This document shows, piece by piece, positions 7,802 to 15,630 of a DNA stretch of 64,000 bases. The stretch lies in assembly GCA_036490215.1 (NCBI GenBank), contig DASXEH010000054.1, positions 9,549-73,548 on the forward strand, written 5' to 3'. Position 1 is the first letter of the stretch; every line of letters starts with the position of its first letter. Origin of the DNA: JASHSH01 sp036490215. Its GTDB lineage: Bacteria > Pseudomonadota > Alphaproteobacteria > Rhodospirillales > Magnetospirillaceae. The notes under the pieces are model-generated. The model did not search any database and had not been told where the DNA came from. It worked only from the letters and a program-made list of their open reading frames with translations. The position numbers were made by a program, and so were the translations under genes.

Positions 7802-9511
7802 ATGAGCGGGGGTCGAGCAGAATTCGAGATCCTTGCCTTGCGCGATGAGCGTTGGGTGCTGGAAGAAACGCGCGAGACCGAATCGGCCGCGCGACAAGTC
7901 GCGAAGGGTGTCCTGAACAAGCCGCGCGTCGGCGGTGTGAAGGTCGTCAAATCGTGGCATCGCGCCGATGGTCAGACGACCGAAACGGTAGTCCTCGAAG
8001 AGACGCGCGCCGTTGCCGATCCGCCGGTCACCATCGTTCCCATCGACGAAGCGCCGCAGTGCTCGCAGCTCAGCGATTTCTATAAGCTCGACAGCCGCCT
8101 CACCATGGGGCGGCTGCTGCGCAAATATGTCGAGCAGGTCTTCCTGACGCCCACCGAGCTGATGCACAACTACAAGGCGCTGAAGAAGCTTCAGGAAGCC
8201 GATACGCTCTACCCGTCGGCAGTCGATCGCGTCGCCAGCGTACAGGCCAAGGCCGCGGGGACCGATGCCAAGGTTCGGCGCGACGAACTCCACAAATTCG
8301 CCGCCCAGGCCAGCCAGCGCGTGCGCAAGGTCGAGGAAAGCGGTTCGCTGCCGGATATCAAGGGCACCGATTTCAAAGCGAGCTATGAGCGGGTCAAGCG
8401 CATGGCGCCGCCCGACGAGGCCGCTTATATGGGTCTGGTCGTGCTCTGCCGCGATCTGGTTCAGCACCGCGACTGGCTGGCCAAGCTTGCGCGCATCGCC
8501 GAACTGATCCAGCCCGATGGCGAAGAAGAAATCCTGACGCTGTTCGATCGCGTGATGGCCGATCTGGTCGCGACGCCGGCGGCGCTGCAGGACATTCTCG
8601 GCGCGCACCGCAATCTCGGCGCGGCTTTGAGTGCGATCATCGATCTGCACGATAACGGCACGCCGGCCGAAAAGAGCGACGCGCGCGATGAGATTGCCAA
8701 GATCGGGCCGCTGATCGCCAGCGGCCGGATGCGCGAGACGCGGATTTCGTTGATCGAACGCCTATGCAGGCAGCTCGGCAGCTCGCAGCCCTTGTCGCGC
8801 AATGACCCCGATAAGGAACGCGACACGATCAAGGAAGTGATCGGCAAGCTGTTCCGCGCCAACGGCATTCTCGGCGGCCCCGATGCGGCTGCGGCGATGA
8901 CGCGGCGCTATGTCTATCTGCAGGAAGGCGGTGGTCTCACCGCGCTCAAGAATTCGGTCGGCGGCGTCTGCGGGTCGATGAAAGACCTGCTCGACCGCGT
9001 GATCTATCTGCTCGAACTGGCCAAGAGCGAACTCGGCAAGGATCTGCGCGAGACGATCAGTAGCCAGCTGAGCCTGTTGATCGAAGTCAACGATTTGAGC
9101 TCGCTCGCGCCCGAAGCCAAGGACGTGACCGAGAAGCTGTTTGCCGTGAAGCGCATCTTCGAAGCCCTGAAGGGCGATGGCGCCAAGGGCCTACCCGATG
9201 AGGAGCGCGCGCGCTTGGTCGAGCGGCTGGATACGCTGCTGGCCGAGTTCATCAAGCGCGAAGGCATCATCGAGAAGCTCGATAATCCCCAGGCACCGCT
9301 GCGCGATCGCGCCATGCGTCTCGTCGAGTTCTGCGGTTCAGGCATTCTTCCCGATGGCCGCGCGCTGCGTGCCGCACGCGAACGCGTGGTGACGCATCTG
9401 CGTCAGCCCAATTTCGACCGCGCCCTGATCGAAGGCATGACCGACCCGGCCAAATGCGCAGAGCTTCTCCGCGATTTCCATGGCCGGCTGGTGCGCGCGG
9501 GGTTTAGGTAA
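7802..9511 (+). CDS. Conserved-looking protein of unknown function, 569 aa
   Basis: I do not recognise a named family. The first 65 residues (EFEILALRDERWVLEETRET...) look like a small alpha/beta module. The remainder is almost wholly alpha-helical, rich in Glu, Lys, Arg and Leu, with no signal peptide or membrane segment, so the protein is probably cytoplasmic. A GGGLTALKNSVGGVCGSMKDLL segment interrupts the helices around residue 380. The ATG follows GGGGGTCAGAAGATC. It lies directly downstream of the cNBD protein, and the pair may form a cyclic-nucleotide-responsive unit, which is an inference. Codon use matches its neighbours, so there is no sign of recent transfer. Confidence 0.75.
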   Translation: MSGGRAEFEILALRDERWVLEETRETESAARQVAKGVLNKPRVGGVKVVKSWHRADGQTTETVVLEETRAVADPPVTIVPIDEAPQCSQLSDFYKLDSRLTMGRLLRKYVEQVFLTPTELMHNYKALKKLQEADTLYPSAVDRVASVQAKAAGTDAKVRRDELHKFAAQASQRVRKVEESGSLPDIKGTDFKASYERVKRMAPPDEAAYMGLVVLCRDLVQHRDWLAKLARIAELIQPDGEEEILTLFDRVMADLVATPAALQDILGAHRNLGAALSAIIDLHDNGTPAEKSDARDEIAKIGPLIASGRMRETRISLIERLCRQLGSSQPLSRNDPDKERDTIKEVIGKLFRANGILGGPDAAAAMTRRYVYLQEGGGLTALKNSVGGVCGSMKDLLDRVIYLLELAKSELGKDLRETISSQLSLLIEVNDLSSLAPEAKDVTEKLFAVKRIFEALKGDGAKGLPDEERARLVERLDTLLAEFIKREGIIEKLDNPQAPLRDRAMRLVEFCGSGILPDGRALRAARERVVTHLRQPNFDRALIEGMTDPAKCAELLRDFHGRLVRAGFR

Positions 9512-9530
9512 GAGCCTCGTTTACTTTGTT

Positions 9531-9712
9531 GCGTCATGCCCGGCCTTGTGCCGGGCATTCACGTCTTTAGAGGTTTCACCACGAAGACACGAAGGTCGCG
9601 AAGGACACGAAGGAGATATCTCTTCTTCGTGTTTCCTTCTTGGCTTCGTGTCTTCGTGGTTAAGCCTTTAAAGGGAAGTCGTGGATGGCCGGGTCCGGCC
9701 CGGCCATGACGC
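9531..9712. repeat. Composite dispersed repeat: two palindromes around a CACGAAG hairpin
   Basis: Three inverted structures follow each other. A CATGCCCGGC / GCCGGGCAT palindrome spans 9531-9563. A long hairpin has arms CCACGAAGACACGAAG (9579-9594) and CTTCGTGTCTTCGTGG (9644-9659). A second GC-rich palindrome, ATGGCCGG...CCGGCCAT, spans 9680-9712. The central hairpin recurs at 36808-36886 and the outer palindrome type at 35718-35799. The arrangement resembles REP/BIME-type intergenic elements. It lies between the stop of the 569-residue gene and the stop of emrB, and could also act as a bidirectional terminator. Confidence 0.75.
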
Positions 9713-9756
9713 AAAAAGGGATGATGCCGCGCTTCCCAGATGGCGCACTTCGCGCG

Positions 9757-11304
9757 TCACTCCATCGCGGCGTGAATGGGCTCGCCGGGTGGTTCCGCGG
9801 CGGGTGCGTCTTTCTTCTTCGTGCGCAGCAGGAAGATGAAGGGGAAGACGGCGACCGTCATCCACATCACCATGCGGAAGTCGTTGAGATAGCCGATGCT
9901 GGCCGCTTGGCGTGTGACCTCGGCATCGACCATCGCCATGGTCTGCGCCGACAGGTGCCCGGTCGGGCCGGCCATTGCGCGCAAGGCTTGGTTATACGGC
10001 GTAATGTTTTCGGCCAGGGTGCTGTGATTGACCTGGATGCTCGAGGTCAGCAGCGCTTCCACCACCGAAATGCCGATCGACGAGCCGATGTTGCGCATCA
10101 GGCTGAACATGGCCGCACCCTCGGTGCGCAGGGTGGTCGGCAGGGTGACGAAGGCGATCGCGGCCAGCGGCGGAAACACCAGGCCCAGTCCCATGCCCTG
10201 CAGCACACCCGAGACGATGATGTCGTTGATGGTGACGTCCAGGTTCCATACCGTCATCAGCCACATGGACACGAGGACCATGCTGACGCCGGTAAAAATC
10301 AAGACGCGCGAGTCGATCTTACCGATCAGCCGGCCGACGAGGATCATCGTCGTCAACGTCCCGACGCCGCGCGGCGCCATGACAAGACCCGTGGTGACGA
10401 CCGGGAAGCCCTTCAGCGATTGCAGATAGGGCGGTAGCAAGGTCATCGGCGCATACATGATCGCGCCGGCGATGAACATCACCGTCACCGCCGCAACCAG
10501 GTTGCGGTCTTTGAACACGCCCGGCGAGATGAAGGGTTTCTCGGCGGTGATCGAATGGGCGATGAAATAGTAGAGCCCGGCTACGGCCAGCACGCATTCG
10601 ATAATGACCTCGGTCGAGCCGAACCAGTCCTGGCTTTCACCGCGGTCGAGCATCATCTGCAGCGCGCCGATGGCAAGGCTCAGCATGCCGAAGCCGAGTC
10701 CGTCGAGCTTGCGCGATTTGTCGATCGGCGTCTCAGGCACGAAGGCAAGGATGCCCAGCACGCAGAGGACGCCGACAGGGATGTTGATGTAGAACACCCA
10801 GCGCCAGTTCCAGTTCTCGGTCAGCCAGCCGCCCAGGGTCGGGCCCAAAATCGGCCCTACCATCACGCCCATGCCCCACAACGCCATCGCCTTGCCGTGT
10901 TCGGCGGGCGGCGTCGTGTCGAGCAGAGTGGATTGCGAAAGCGGGACCAGCGCCGCGCCGAACACGCCTTGCAGCAGGCGGAACAGGATCATCTGTTCGA
11001 GCGATTGCGCCGCACCGCAGAGCATCGAGGTAGCGGTGAATCCGATCACCGCGGTCGCGAACAGCTTCTTGCGGCCGAAGCGGCCAGCCAGCCAGCCGGT
11101 CAGTGGCGTCATGATCGCCGCTGCGACGATATAGGAGGTCAGCACCCAGGAGATCTGATCCTGAGTGGCCGACAGACTGCCTTGCATATGCGGCAGGGCC
11201 ACATTGGCGATGGTGGTGTCGAGCACCTGCATCACCGTGGCGGCCATGATCGAGACACTGATCATGGGCCGGTTGAGCGGCCGCGATGCGGACGCGGCAG
11301 TCAT
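9757..11304 (-). CDS. emrB: DHA2-family multidrug efflux MFS transporter (EmrB-like)
   Basis: This 515-residue inner-membrane protein has the 14-helix layout of the DHA2 drug:H+ antiporters. Landmarks are VLDTTIANVALPHMQGSL in the first helix (motif D1-like), LTGWLAGRFGRKKLF in the loop between helices 2 and 3 (motif A), and GPILGPTLGGWLTENWNWRW (motif C region). It would pump drugs out through a tripartite system with the membrane fusion protein encoded four bases upstream and an outer-membrane channel not present here. It is the last gene of the marR-emrA-emrB operon. Confidence 0.92.
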   Translation of the reverse strand: MTAASASRPLNRPMISVSIMAATVMQVLDTTIANVALPHMQGSLSATQDQISWVLTSYIVAAAIMTPLTGWLAGRFGRKKLFATAVIGFTATSMLCGAAQSLEQMILFRLLQGVFGAALVPLSQSTLLDTTPPAEHGKAMALWGMGVMVGPILGPTLGGWLTENWNWRWVFYINIPVGVLCVLGILAFVPETPIDKSRKLDGLGFGMLSLAIGALQMMLDRGESQDWFGSTEVIIECVLAVAGLYYFIAHSITAEKPFISPGVFKDRNLVAAVTVMFIAGAIMYAPMTLLPPYLQSLKGFPVVTTGLVMAPRGVGTLTTMILVGRLIGKIDSRVLIFTGVSMVLVSMWLMTVWNLDVTINDIIVSGVLQGMGLGLVFPPLAAIAFVTLPTTLRTEGAAMFSLMRNIGSSIGISVVEALLTSSIQVNHSTLAENITPYNQALRAMAGPTGHLSAQTMAMVDAEVTRQAASIGYLNDFRMVMWMTVAVFPFIFLLRTKKKDAPAAEPPGEPIHAAME

Positions 11305-11308
11305 GGCT

Positions 11309-12445
11309 TTAGCCCTTGGCCTTGTCGGACTTCGAGGTCAGGAAGCCCGGCAGCAGGTCCGACAGCGTGTGCTTGCCGCCGGTGGTGATCTCGACATCGG
11401 CACTCATGCCCGAGCGCAGTTCCGGATCGCCGGGTTGCTGGTCGATGGCGATGCGCACCGGAATGCGCTGCACCACCTTCACCCAGTTGCCGCTGGCGTT
11501 CTGCGCCGGCAGCAGCGCGAACTCGGCGCCGGTGGCGGCAGCGATGCTGGCCACATGGCCCTTGAACGGATGGTTCGGGTAGGTGTCCACGGTCACGGTC
11601 ACCGGCTGGCCGGGCTTCACGCCGGTCAGGTCGGTTTCCTTGAAGTTGGCTTCGACGCGGACATCGTCGGTCGAGATCACATCGAACAGCGGCATGCCGG
11701 CCTGGGCCCAAGCGCCGGGCTGCAGGTCTTCGCGGGCGACGAGGGCATTACCCGGTGCGGTCACTTCGGTATAGGAGAGTTCGAGCACCGCGCGGTCATG
11801 GGCCGCGATCGCCGCCTTGACCTTGGGATGTTCGTCGGTCGCACGATTGACGTCACCGCCGAGGGCTTGCAGGGTCTGATTGACCTGCTGCTCGGTCGCG
11901 TCGCCCAGGAAGCGCGCCATATCCATGAAGTTATGGACCTGCTCGTACTTCGACACCGACACGTCATGGCTGTTCACCAATTCGTGCTGGCGACCATATT
12001 CCTTGGTCCAATAATCTTGCGAATCGCGGGCAGCCTTCAGTTCGGCTTCGCGCGACTTGTAGGCAGCCTTCAGCGATTCGATATCGAGTCGCGCCGCGTT
12101 CAGCTCGGCCGTGGTACGTTCCACCGCCAGCTCATAAGGCTGGGGGTCGATGCGGAACAGCAGCTGCCCGCTCTTGATCGGCTGGTTTTCGGCCACGTCG
12201 ACTTCGGTGACGCGGCCCGAGACGCGCGGCACCACCTGAATCTTATCGGCACGCACATAGGCGTCGTCGGTCGAGGCGACACCGCCGGTCTGCAGCCAGA
12301 TGCCGACGGCAACAACGGCAATGACGATCGGAACGATGACCAGCAGCACGAGGCGGCGCAGGCCGCGGCGCAGGCTGCGCTTGCGGCGCGCTGCGGCCTC
12401 GGCGGCCATATCATCGGGAACGGAAATAGGACGAGCATCATTCAT
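11309..12445 (-). CDS. emrA: HlyD/EmrA-type membrane fusion protein
   Basis: This 378-residue periplasmic adaptor is anchored by one N-terminal transmembrane helix (LVLLVIVPIVIAVVAVGIWL, about residues 32-52). Next come a biotinyl-lipoyl-like half (VVPRVSGRVTEVDVAENQPI), a coiled-coil hairpin (about 110-215) and the returning beta barrel (VTAPGNALVAREDLQPGAW, TYPNHPFKGHVASI). It bridges EmrB to an outer-membrane channel. The gap to emrB is four bases and to the upstream marR gene 33 bases, so the three are probably co-transcribed. Confidence 0.92.
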   Translation of the reverse strand: MNDARPISVPDDMAAEAAARRKRSLRRGLRRLVLLVIVPIVIAVVAVGIWLQTGGVASTDDAYVRADKIQVVPRVSGRVTEVDVAENQPIKSGQLLFRIDPQPYELAVERTTAELNAARLDIESLKAAYKSREAELKAARDSQDYWTKEYGRQHELVNSHDVSVSKYEQVHNFMDMARFLGDATEQQVNQTLQALGGDVNRATDEHPKVKAAIAAHDRAVLELSYTEVTAPGNALVAREDLQPGAWAQAGMPLFDVISTDDVRVEANFKETDLTGVKPGQPVTVTVDTYPNHPFKGHVASIAAATGAEFALLPAQNASGNWVKVVQRIPVRIAIDQQPGDPELRSGMSADVEITTGGKHTLSDLLPGFLTSKSDKAKG

Positions 12446-12478
12446 GGCAAAACCGTATCTGTGAATTCAGTTAATGGG

Positions 12479-12937
12479 TCAGGCGATGGCGAATTCGGAT
12501 TTGGCGCGGGTGGCGTTTTCGGCCATCCGGTCCATAACCTTGCGCACCACGTGAATCTCGTCTTCGTCGACCCCGTCGAAGAACTCAGCCCGCAACTCTT
12601 CGGCAATGCGGTTGATCGTCTTCAGCACCGGCCGCGCCTTGGCGGTCAGATGCAGGGTATTGGCGCGCCGGTCGGTCGGCGAGGGGCGGCGTTCGACCAG
12701 ACCGCTGCGCTCGAGATTGTCGAGCAGGCGGACCAGTGTCGGACCCTCGATCCCCATATATTCGGCCAGTGCGCGCTGCGTGATGCCCTCGCCATGACGG
12801 TCGAGATGGAACAGCGTGCGCCATGTGGCCTGGCTCAGGCCCAACGGACGCATGCGCTGGTCCATCGCCTGGGTGCATAGGCGCTTAGCATCGGCTATGG
12901 CAAAGCCGAGGTCGCGACGGGAATCCGATTTGGTCAT
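12479..12937 (-). CDS. MarR-family transcriptional regulator
   Basis: This 152-residue winged-helix regulator contains the MarR signature: ITQRALAEYMGIEGPTLVRL is the recognition helix-turn-helix, followed by LVERRPSPTDRRANTLHLT, the wing with the conserved DRR. It is the first gene of the operon with emrA and emrB and very likely represses that operon, releasing DNA when a phenolic or drug ligand binds. This fits known MarR/EmrR systems; the ligand itself is inferred. A candidate operator lies immediately upstream (12940-12960). Confidence 0.92.
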   Translation of the reverse strand: MTKSDSRRDLGFAIADAKRLCTQAMDQRMRPLGLSQATWRTLFHLDRHGEGITQRALAEYMGIEGPTLVRLLDNLERSGLVERRPSPTDRRANTLHLTAKARPVLKTINRIAEELRAEFFDGVDEDEIHVVRKVMDRMAENATRAKSEFAIA

Positions 12938-12939
12938 AA

Positions 12940-12960
12940 GCTAATAACTAGCATGCTAAT
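12940..12960. promoter_or_regulatory. Candidate MarR operator in the marR-ubiK divergent region
   Basis: A perfect 10-bp palindrome, TAGCATGCTA, is at 12949-12958. GCTAAT occurs twice as a direct repeat (12940-12945 and 12955-12960). The stretch is AT-rich against a GC-rich background and directly abuts the marR start codon, where an autorepressor would block transcription. It was identified by position and symmetry only. Confidence 0.5.
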
Positions 12961-13070
12961 CATTTCCTTACCATTGCAGCTTTGGCATAGTTGCCCCGCG
13001 CCCTTTTGCCCCCCATATTGAAACCGTTGCGTTCGTTTCCCTTTTTCGCCATTTGCACGCGGTGATGCTC

Positions 13071-13376
13071 ATGCAGACCGAAAACAAACTCTTCGACGAT
13101 TTCGCTCGCCTCGCCGGCGGCGCGTTCAACGCCTTCGGTGCGCTGAAGTCCGAACTCGAAGCGCAGATGCGCCAGCATATGGAGACGCTGCTCGCGAAAA
13201 TGAAGCTGGTCACGCGCGAAGAATTCGACGCGATGCAGGCGATGTTGACGAAGGCGCGCGAAGAGCAGGCGGCACTCGCCGCACGCGTCGCTGCACTCGA
13301 ACTCGACGCATCGTCTTCGAACGAGTCCGGTGATCAGCGTCACAACTTCCGTCCGTCTGAGCCATCGGAATCGTGA
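13071..13376 (+). CDS. ubiK: Accessory factor UbiK family protein (BMFP/YqiC)
   Basis: This protein of about 101 residues starts MQTENKLFDDFARLAGGAFNAF, the amphipathic N-terminal helix typical of the UbiK/YqiC (BMFP) family. A C-terminal coiled coil follows (REEFDAMQAMLTKAREEQ AALAARVAAL) and then a short disordered tail. Family members trimerise, bind membranes and assist the ubiquinone-hydroxylation complex, probably by acting on UbiJ lipid binding. ATG 13071 is chosen because family proteins begin at this MQT motif; ATG 13065 and a TTG at 13053 are in-frame alternatives. It is transcribed divergently from marR. Confidence 0.85.
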   Translation: MQTENKLFDDFARLAGGAFNAFGALKSELEAQMRQHMETLLAKMKLVTREEFDAMQAMLTKAREEQAALAARVAALELDASSSNESGDQRHNFRPSEPSES

Positions 13377-13584
13377 TCGCGCGTCTCATGTGATGCGGTG
13401 CGGATTTTTTTGATTTCTGACCCGTCGTTCAAAAGTTTTGCACCGGAATTTTCGTTTCGGCGGCATTCGACTCTTGCGTCTGAAATCAAGCGTCTGTACC
13501 CTACCGTTAGTGCTGAGGCGGTCGCTGCCTACAATCGATAGGCGCTGCTCAGCGCCCTGGATCGACGGCCTTGGGTGCCCTCGT

Positions 13585-14088
13585 ATGACCATTTCCGTAG
13601 CAGTTGAAGAATCGGCGGCGGCGAATCCCCTCGACGTCGTCGAACAAGTCGTTTCGGCTAATGATTGGGCGTTTGATCGCCGCAACGAAGACGAGATGGC
13701 GGTCGAAGTACCCGGCAAATGGTGCGACTACAGCCTCTATTTCGCGTGGCGCCAGGATGCCGGTGCGCTGCATTTTACCTGCGCCTTCGATATGCGCGTT
13801 CAGCAGGCGAAACGCCGCGAGACCAATGATCTCCTCGTTCAGGTGAACGAGAAATTGTGGCTCGGGCATTTCGGCCTGTGGGCCGATGAAGGCGTGCCGA
13901 TGTTTCGCCATGCGATCCTGCTGCGCGGCAACGGCCAGGCCAGCAGCGAACAGATCGAAGACTTGGTGGATATCGCACTCAGCGAGTGTGAGCGCTTCTA
14001 TCCCGCATTCCAGTTCGTCATCTGGGGCGGCAAATCGGCCGACGACGCGATCCAGGCCGCTTTGCTCGATACCGTCGGGGAAGCGTGA
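13585..14088 (+). CDS. YbjN domain-containing protein
   Basis: This 167-residue protein has the YbjN/T3SS-chaperone-like alpha-beta layout: an N-terminal helix (NPLDVVEQVVSANDWAFDRR), mixed strands (EMAVEVPGKWCDYSLYFAW), a central helix pair (RRETNDLLVQVNEKLWLGHF) and a C-terminal helix with ALSECERFYPAFQFVIWGGK. The tail with a conserved Trp-Gly is common in alphaproteobacterial members. The biochemical role of the family is poorly known; an E. coli member affects stress and motility. The stop overlaps the proC start by four bases (GTGA), so the two genes are translationally coupled, as is usual in related genomes. Confidence 0.85.
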   Translation: MTISVAVEESAAANPLDVVEQVVSANDWAFDRRNEDEMAVEVPGKWCDYSLYFAWRQDAGALHFTCAFDMRVQQAKRRETNDLLVQVNEKLWLGHFGLWADEGVPMFRHAILLRGNGQASSEQIEDLVDIALSECERFYPAFQFVIWGGKSADDAIQAALLDTVGEA

Positions 14089-14882
14089 CCCGCATCCTTC
14101 TGGTGGGATGCGGCAAGATGGGTGGTGCGATGCTTGAGGGATGGCTCGAGCGCGGTGCCGCTTCTGCCGATATCATCGTCGTCGAACCGAATGGCCCCGT
14201 CGCCGCGCGCGATGGACTGCGCGTGGTGAAGGCGGCGGGCGAGGTTCCTGCCGATTTCAGCCCTGACGTCGTCGTCCTCGCGGTGAAGCCGCAGATGATG
14301 GATGCCGCGTTGCCCCCGCTCGTCGGCTACGCAGGCAAGGCGGTGGTCTTGTCGATCGCGGCCGGCAAAACGCTCGCCTATTTCGGCAAGGCGCTGGGCG
14401 AGGGAACAGCGGTCGTGCGTGCCATGCCTAATACGCCTGCGGCAGTCGGCCGTGGCATTTCCGTGGCCGTGCCGAATGCCAAGGTCAGTGCCGAGCAGCG
14501 CGCGGCCTGCGGCGCGTTGCTATCGGCCGTCGGTGCTGTCGAATGGGTCGAGGATGAGGGGCTGATGGATGCGGTCACCGCCGTCTCGGGCAGCGGGCCG
14601 GCCTATGTCTTCCTCCTGGCCGAGACTTTGGCCGAGGCGGGTGTTGCCGCGGGGCTACCGCGCCCGCTCGCCGAGAAGCTGGCGCGGGCGACTGTGGTCG
14701 GTTCGGGCGAGCTGCTCAATCAGTCGCCGGAAACCGCCGCCAAGCTGCGCGAGAATGTGACCAGCCCCAACGGGACCACCTTCGCCGCTCTGCAAGTTCT
14801 GCGTGTGGAGACGGGAATGCCGGGGCTGATGACCCGGGCCGTGGCCGCCGCTGCCGCGCGGTCCAAGGAGCTGGCCGGCTGA
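14085..14882 (+). CDS. proC: Pyrroline-5-carboxylate reductase
   Basis: This 265-residue cytoplasmic enzyme makes L-proline from pyrroline-5-carboxylate with NAD(P)H. The N-terminal Rossmann motif is ILLVGCGKMGGAMLEGWL. The substrate region contains RAMPNTPAAVGRGISV and AVSGSGPAYVFLLAETLAEAG, and the C-terminal signature is ENVTSPNGTTFAALQVL, where the family usually has SPGGTT. The length is normal for ProC. It starts at a GTG overlapping the YbjN-domain gene. Confidence 0.95.
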   Translation: MTRILLVGCGKMGGAMLEGWLERGAASADIIVVEPNGPVAARDGLRVVKAAGEVPADFSPDVVVLAVKPQMMDAALPPLVGYAGKAVVLSIAAGKTLAYFGKALGEGTAVVRAMPNTPAAVGRGISVAVPNAKVSAEQRAACGALLSAVGAVEWVEDEGLMDAVTAVSGSGPAYVFLLAETLAEAGVAAGLPRPLAEKLARATVVGSGELLNQSPETAAKLRENVTSPNGTTFAALQVLRVETGMPGLMTRAVAAAAARSKELAG

Positions 14883-14930
14883 CCTGCGGCTAATCCCCGG
14901 GTAATCCTAAGCAAAACGCCTAAAGTCCGC

Positions 14931-14951
14931 ATTTGCTGCAGCGCAGCAAAT
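14931..14951. promoter_or_regulatory. Candidate PhaR operator upstream of the phasin gene
   Basis: A perfect inverted repeat with nine-base arms ATTTGCTGC and GCAGCAAAT is separated by AGC. Its core is CTGC-N3-GCAG, the pattern reported for the polyhydroxyalkanoate regulator PhaR in Paracoccus and relatives. It sits 70 bases before the phasin start codon. The regulator gene is not in this window. Confidence 0.7.
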
Positions 14952-15020
14952 TTGATTGACCGGCTTTGTCCACAGGCTTAAGGTGTGTCAACCCTCTATT
15001 CCGAGGGTGGAGGAAACCTC

Positions 15021-15578
15021 ATGGGCGAGATGCCAAAGTCCCCGTTCGATTTCGATGTCAGCAAGTTCTTCGACTTCGGCAAGATGATGGACGTCAGCAA
15101 GATGGGGGATTTCGCGAAGATGGGCGACTTCACCAAGATGGGCGATTTCACCAAGATGTGGGGCAACTTCAACATCCCCGGCGTCGACATGACCAAGATG
15201 TTCGGCAACTTCGCCGCGCCTGGCGTCGACATGCAGTCGGTGATGTCGTCACAGCGTAAAAACATCGAGGCGCTGACCCAGGCGAATAAACTCGCTCTGG
15301 AAGGCATGCAGGCCGTCTTCAAGCGGCAGGCCGAGATCCTGAAGCAGTCGATCGAGGAAAGCGCGGCTGCCGGTCGCGATATGGCCTCGGGTTCGGCCCA
15401 GGACAAAGTGGCCAAGCAGACCGAGATTGCCAAAGCGGCATTCGAGAAGGCTTTGAGCAACGCCCGTGAATTGTCGGAGATTGTGGCCAAGGCCAACGGC
15501 GAGGCCGTCGAGCTGCTTAATAAGCGCTTTGCAGCCATGCTCGACGAATTCAAGGACGCCGTCTCGAAGTCCAAGTAA
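15021..15578 (+). CDS. Phasin family protein (polyhydroxyalkanoate granule protein)
   Basis: This 185-residue granule-associated protein coats polyhydroxyalkanoate inclusions. The C-terminal two thirds are a phasin_2-type helical domain (VMSSQRKNIEALTQANKLAL, then MQAVFKRQAEILKQSIEE, AKAAFEKALSNARELSEIVA). The N-terminus holds a short tandem hexapeptide, KMGDF(A/T), repeated three to four times (about residues 30-52), with matching 18-bp DNA repeats. The ATG at 15021 follows GGTGGAGGAAACCTC, a strong ribosome site, so the upstream in-frame GTG at 14985 is unlikely. A PhaR-type operator precedes it. Confidence 0.88.
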   Translation: MGEMPKSPFDFDVSKFFDFGKMMDVSKMGDFAKMGDFTKMGDFTKMWGNFNIPGVDMTKMFGNFAAPGVDMQSVMSSQRKNIEALTQANKLALEGMQAVFKRQAEILKQSIEESAAAGRDMASGSAQDKVAKQTEIAKAAFEKALSNARELSEIVAKANGEAVELLNKRFAAMLDEFKDAVSKSK

Positions 15579-15587
15579 TCTGCCGCC

Positions 15588-15611
15588 CCCCGCCTGCACC
15601 CGCAGCGGGGA
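15588..15611. promoter_or_regulatory. Hairpin with a second CTGC-N4-GCAG between phasin and zwf
   Basis: CCCCGC-CTGC-ACCC-GCAG-CGGGG can fold as a GC-rich stem with one bulge. It lies ten bases after the phasin stop and 20-40 bases before zwf. It lacks a T-run, so it is a weak terminator candidate. CTGCACCCGCAG (15594-15605) also fits the loose PhaR pattern, with a four-base spacer. Confidence 0.35.
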
Positions 15612-15630
15612 GGCCCGCGTGAGGTGAAGG

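Noticed and set aside
9577..9662. Insertion-sequence terminal inverted repeats
   Set aside because: The arms enclose only about 50 bases with no transposase; the copy at 36808 has the same short inner distance, so it is a hairpin element.
11165..12880. Plus-strand open frame of 571 codons across emrA and marR
   Set aside because: Antisense to three well-supported genes; the translation is His/Arg-rich low-complexity and matches nothing.
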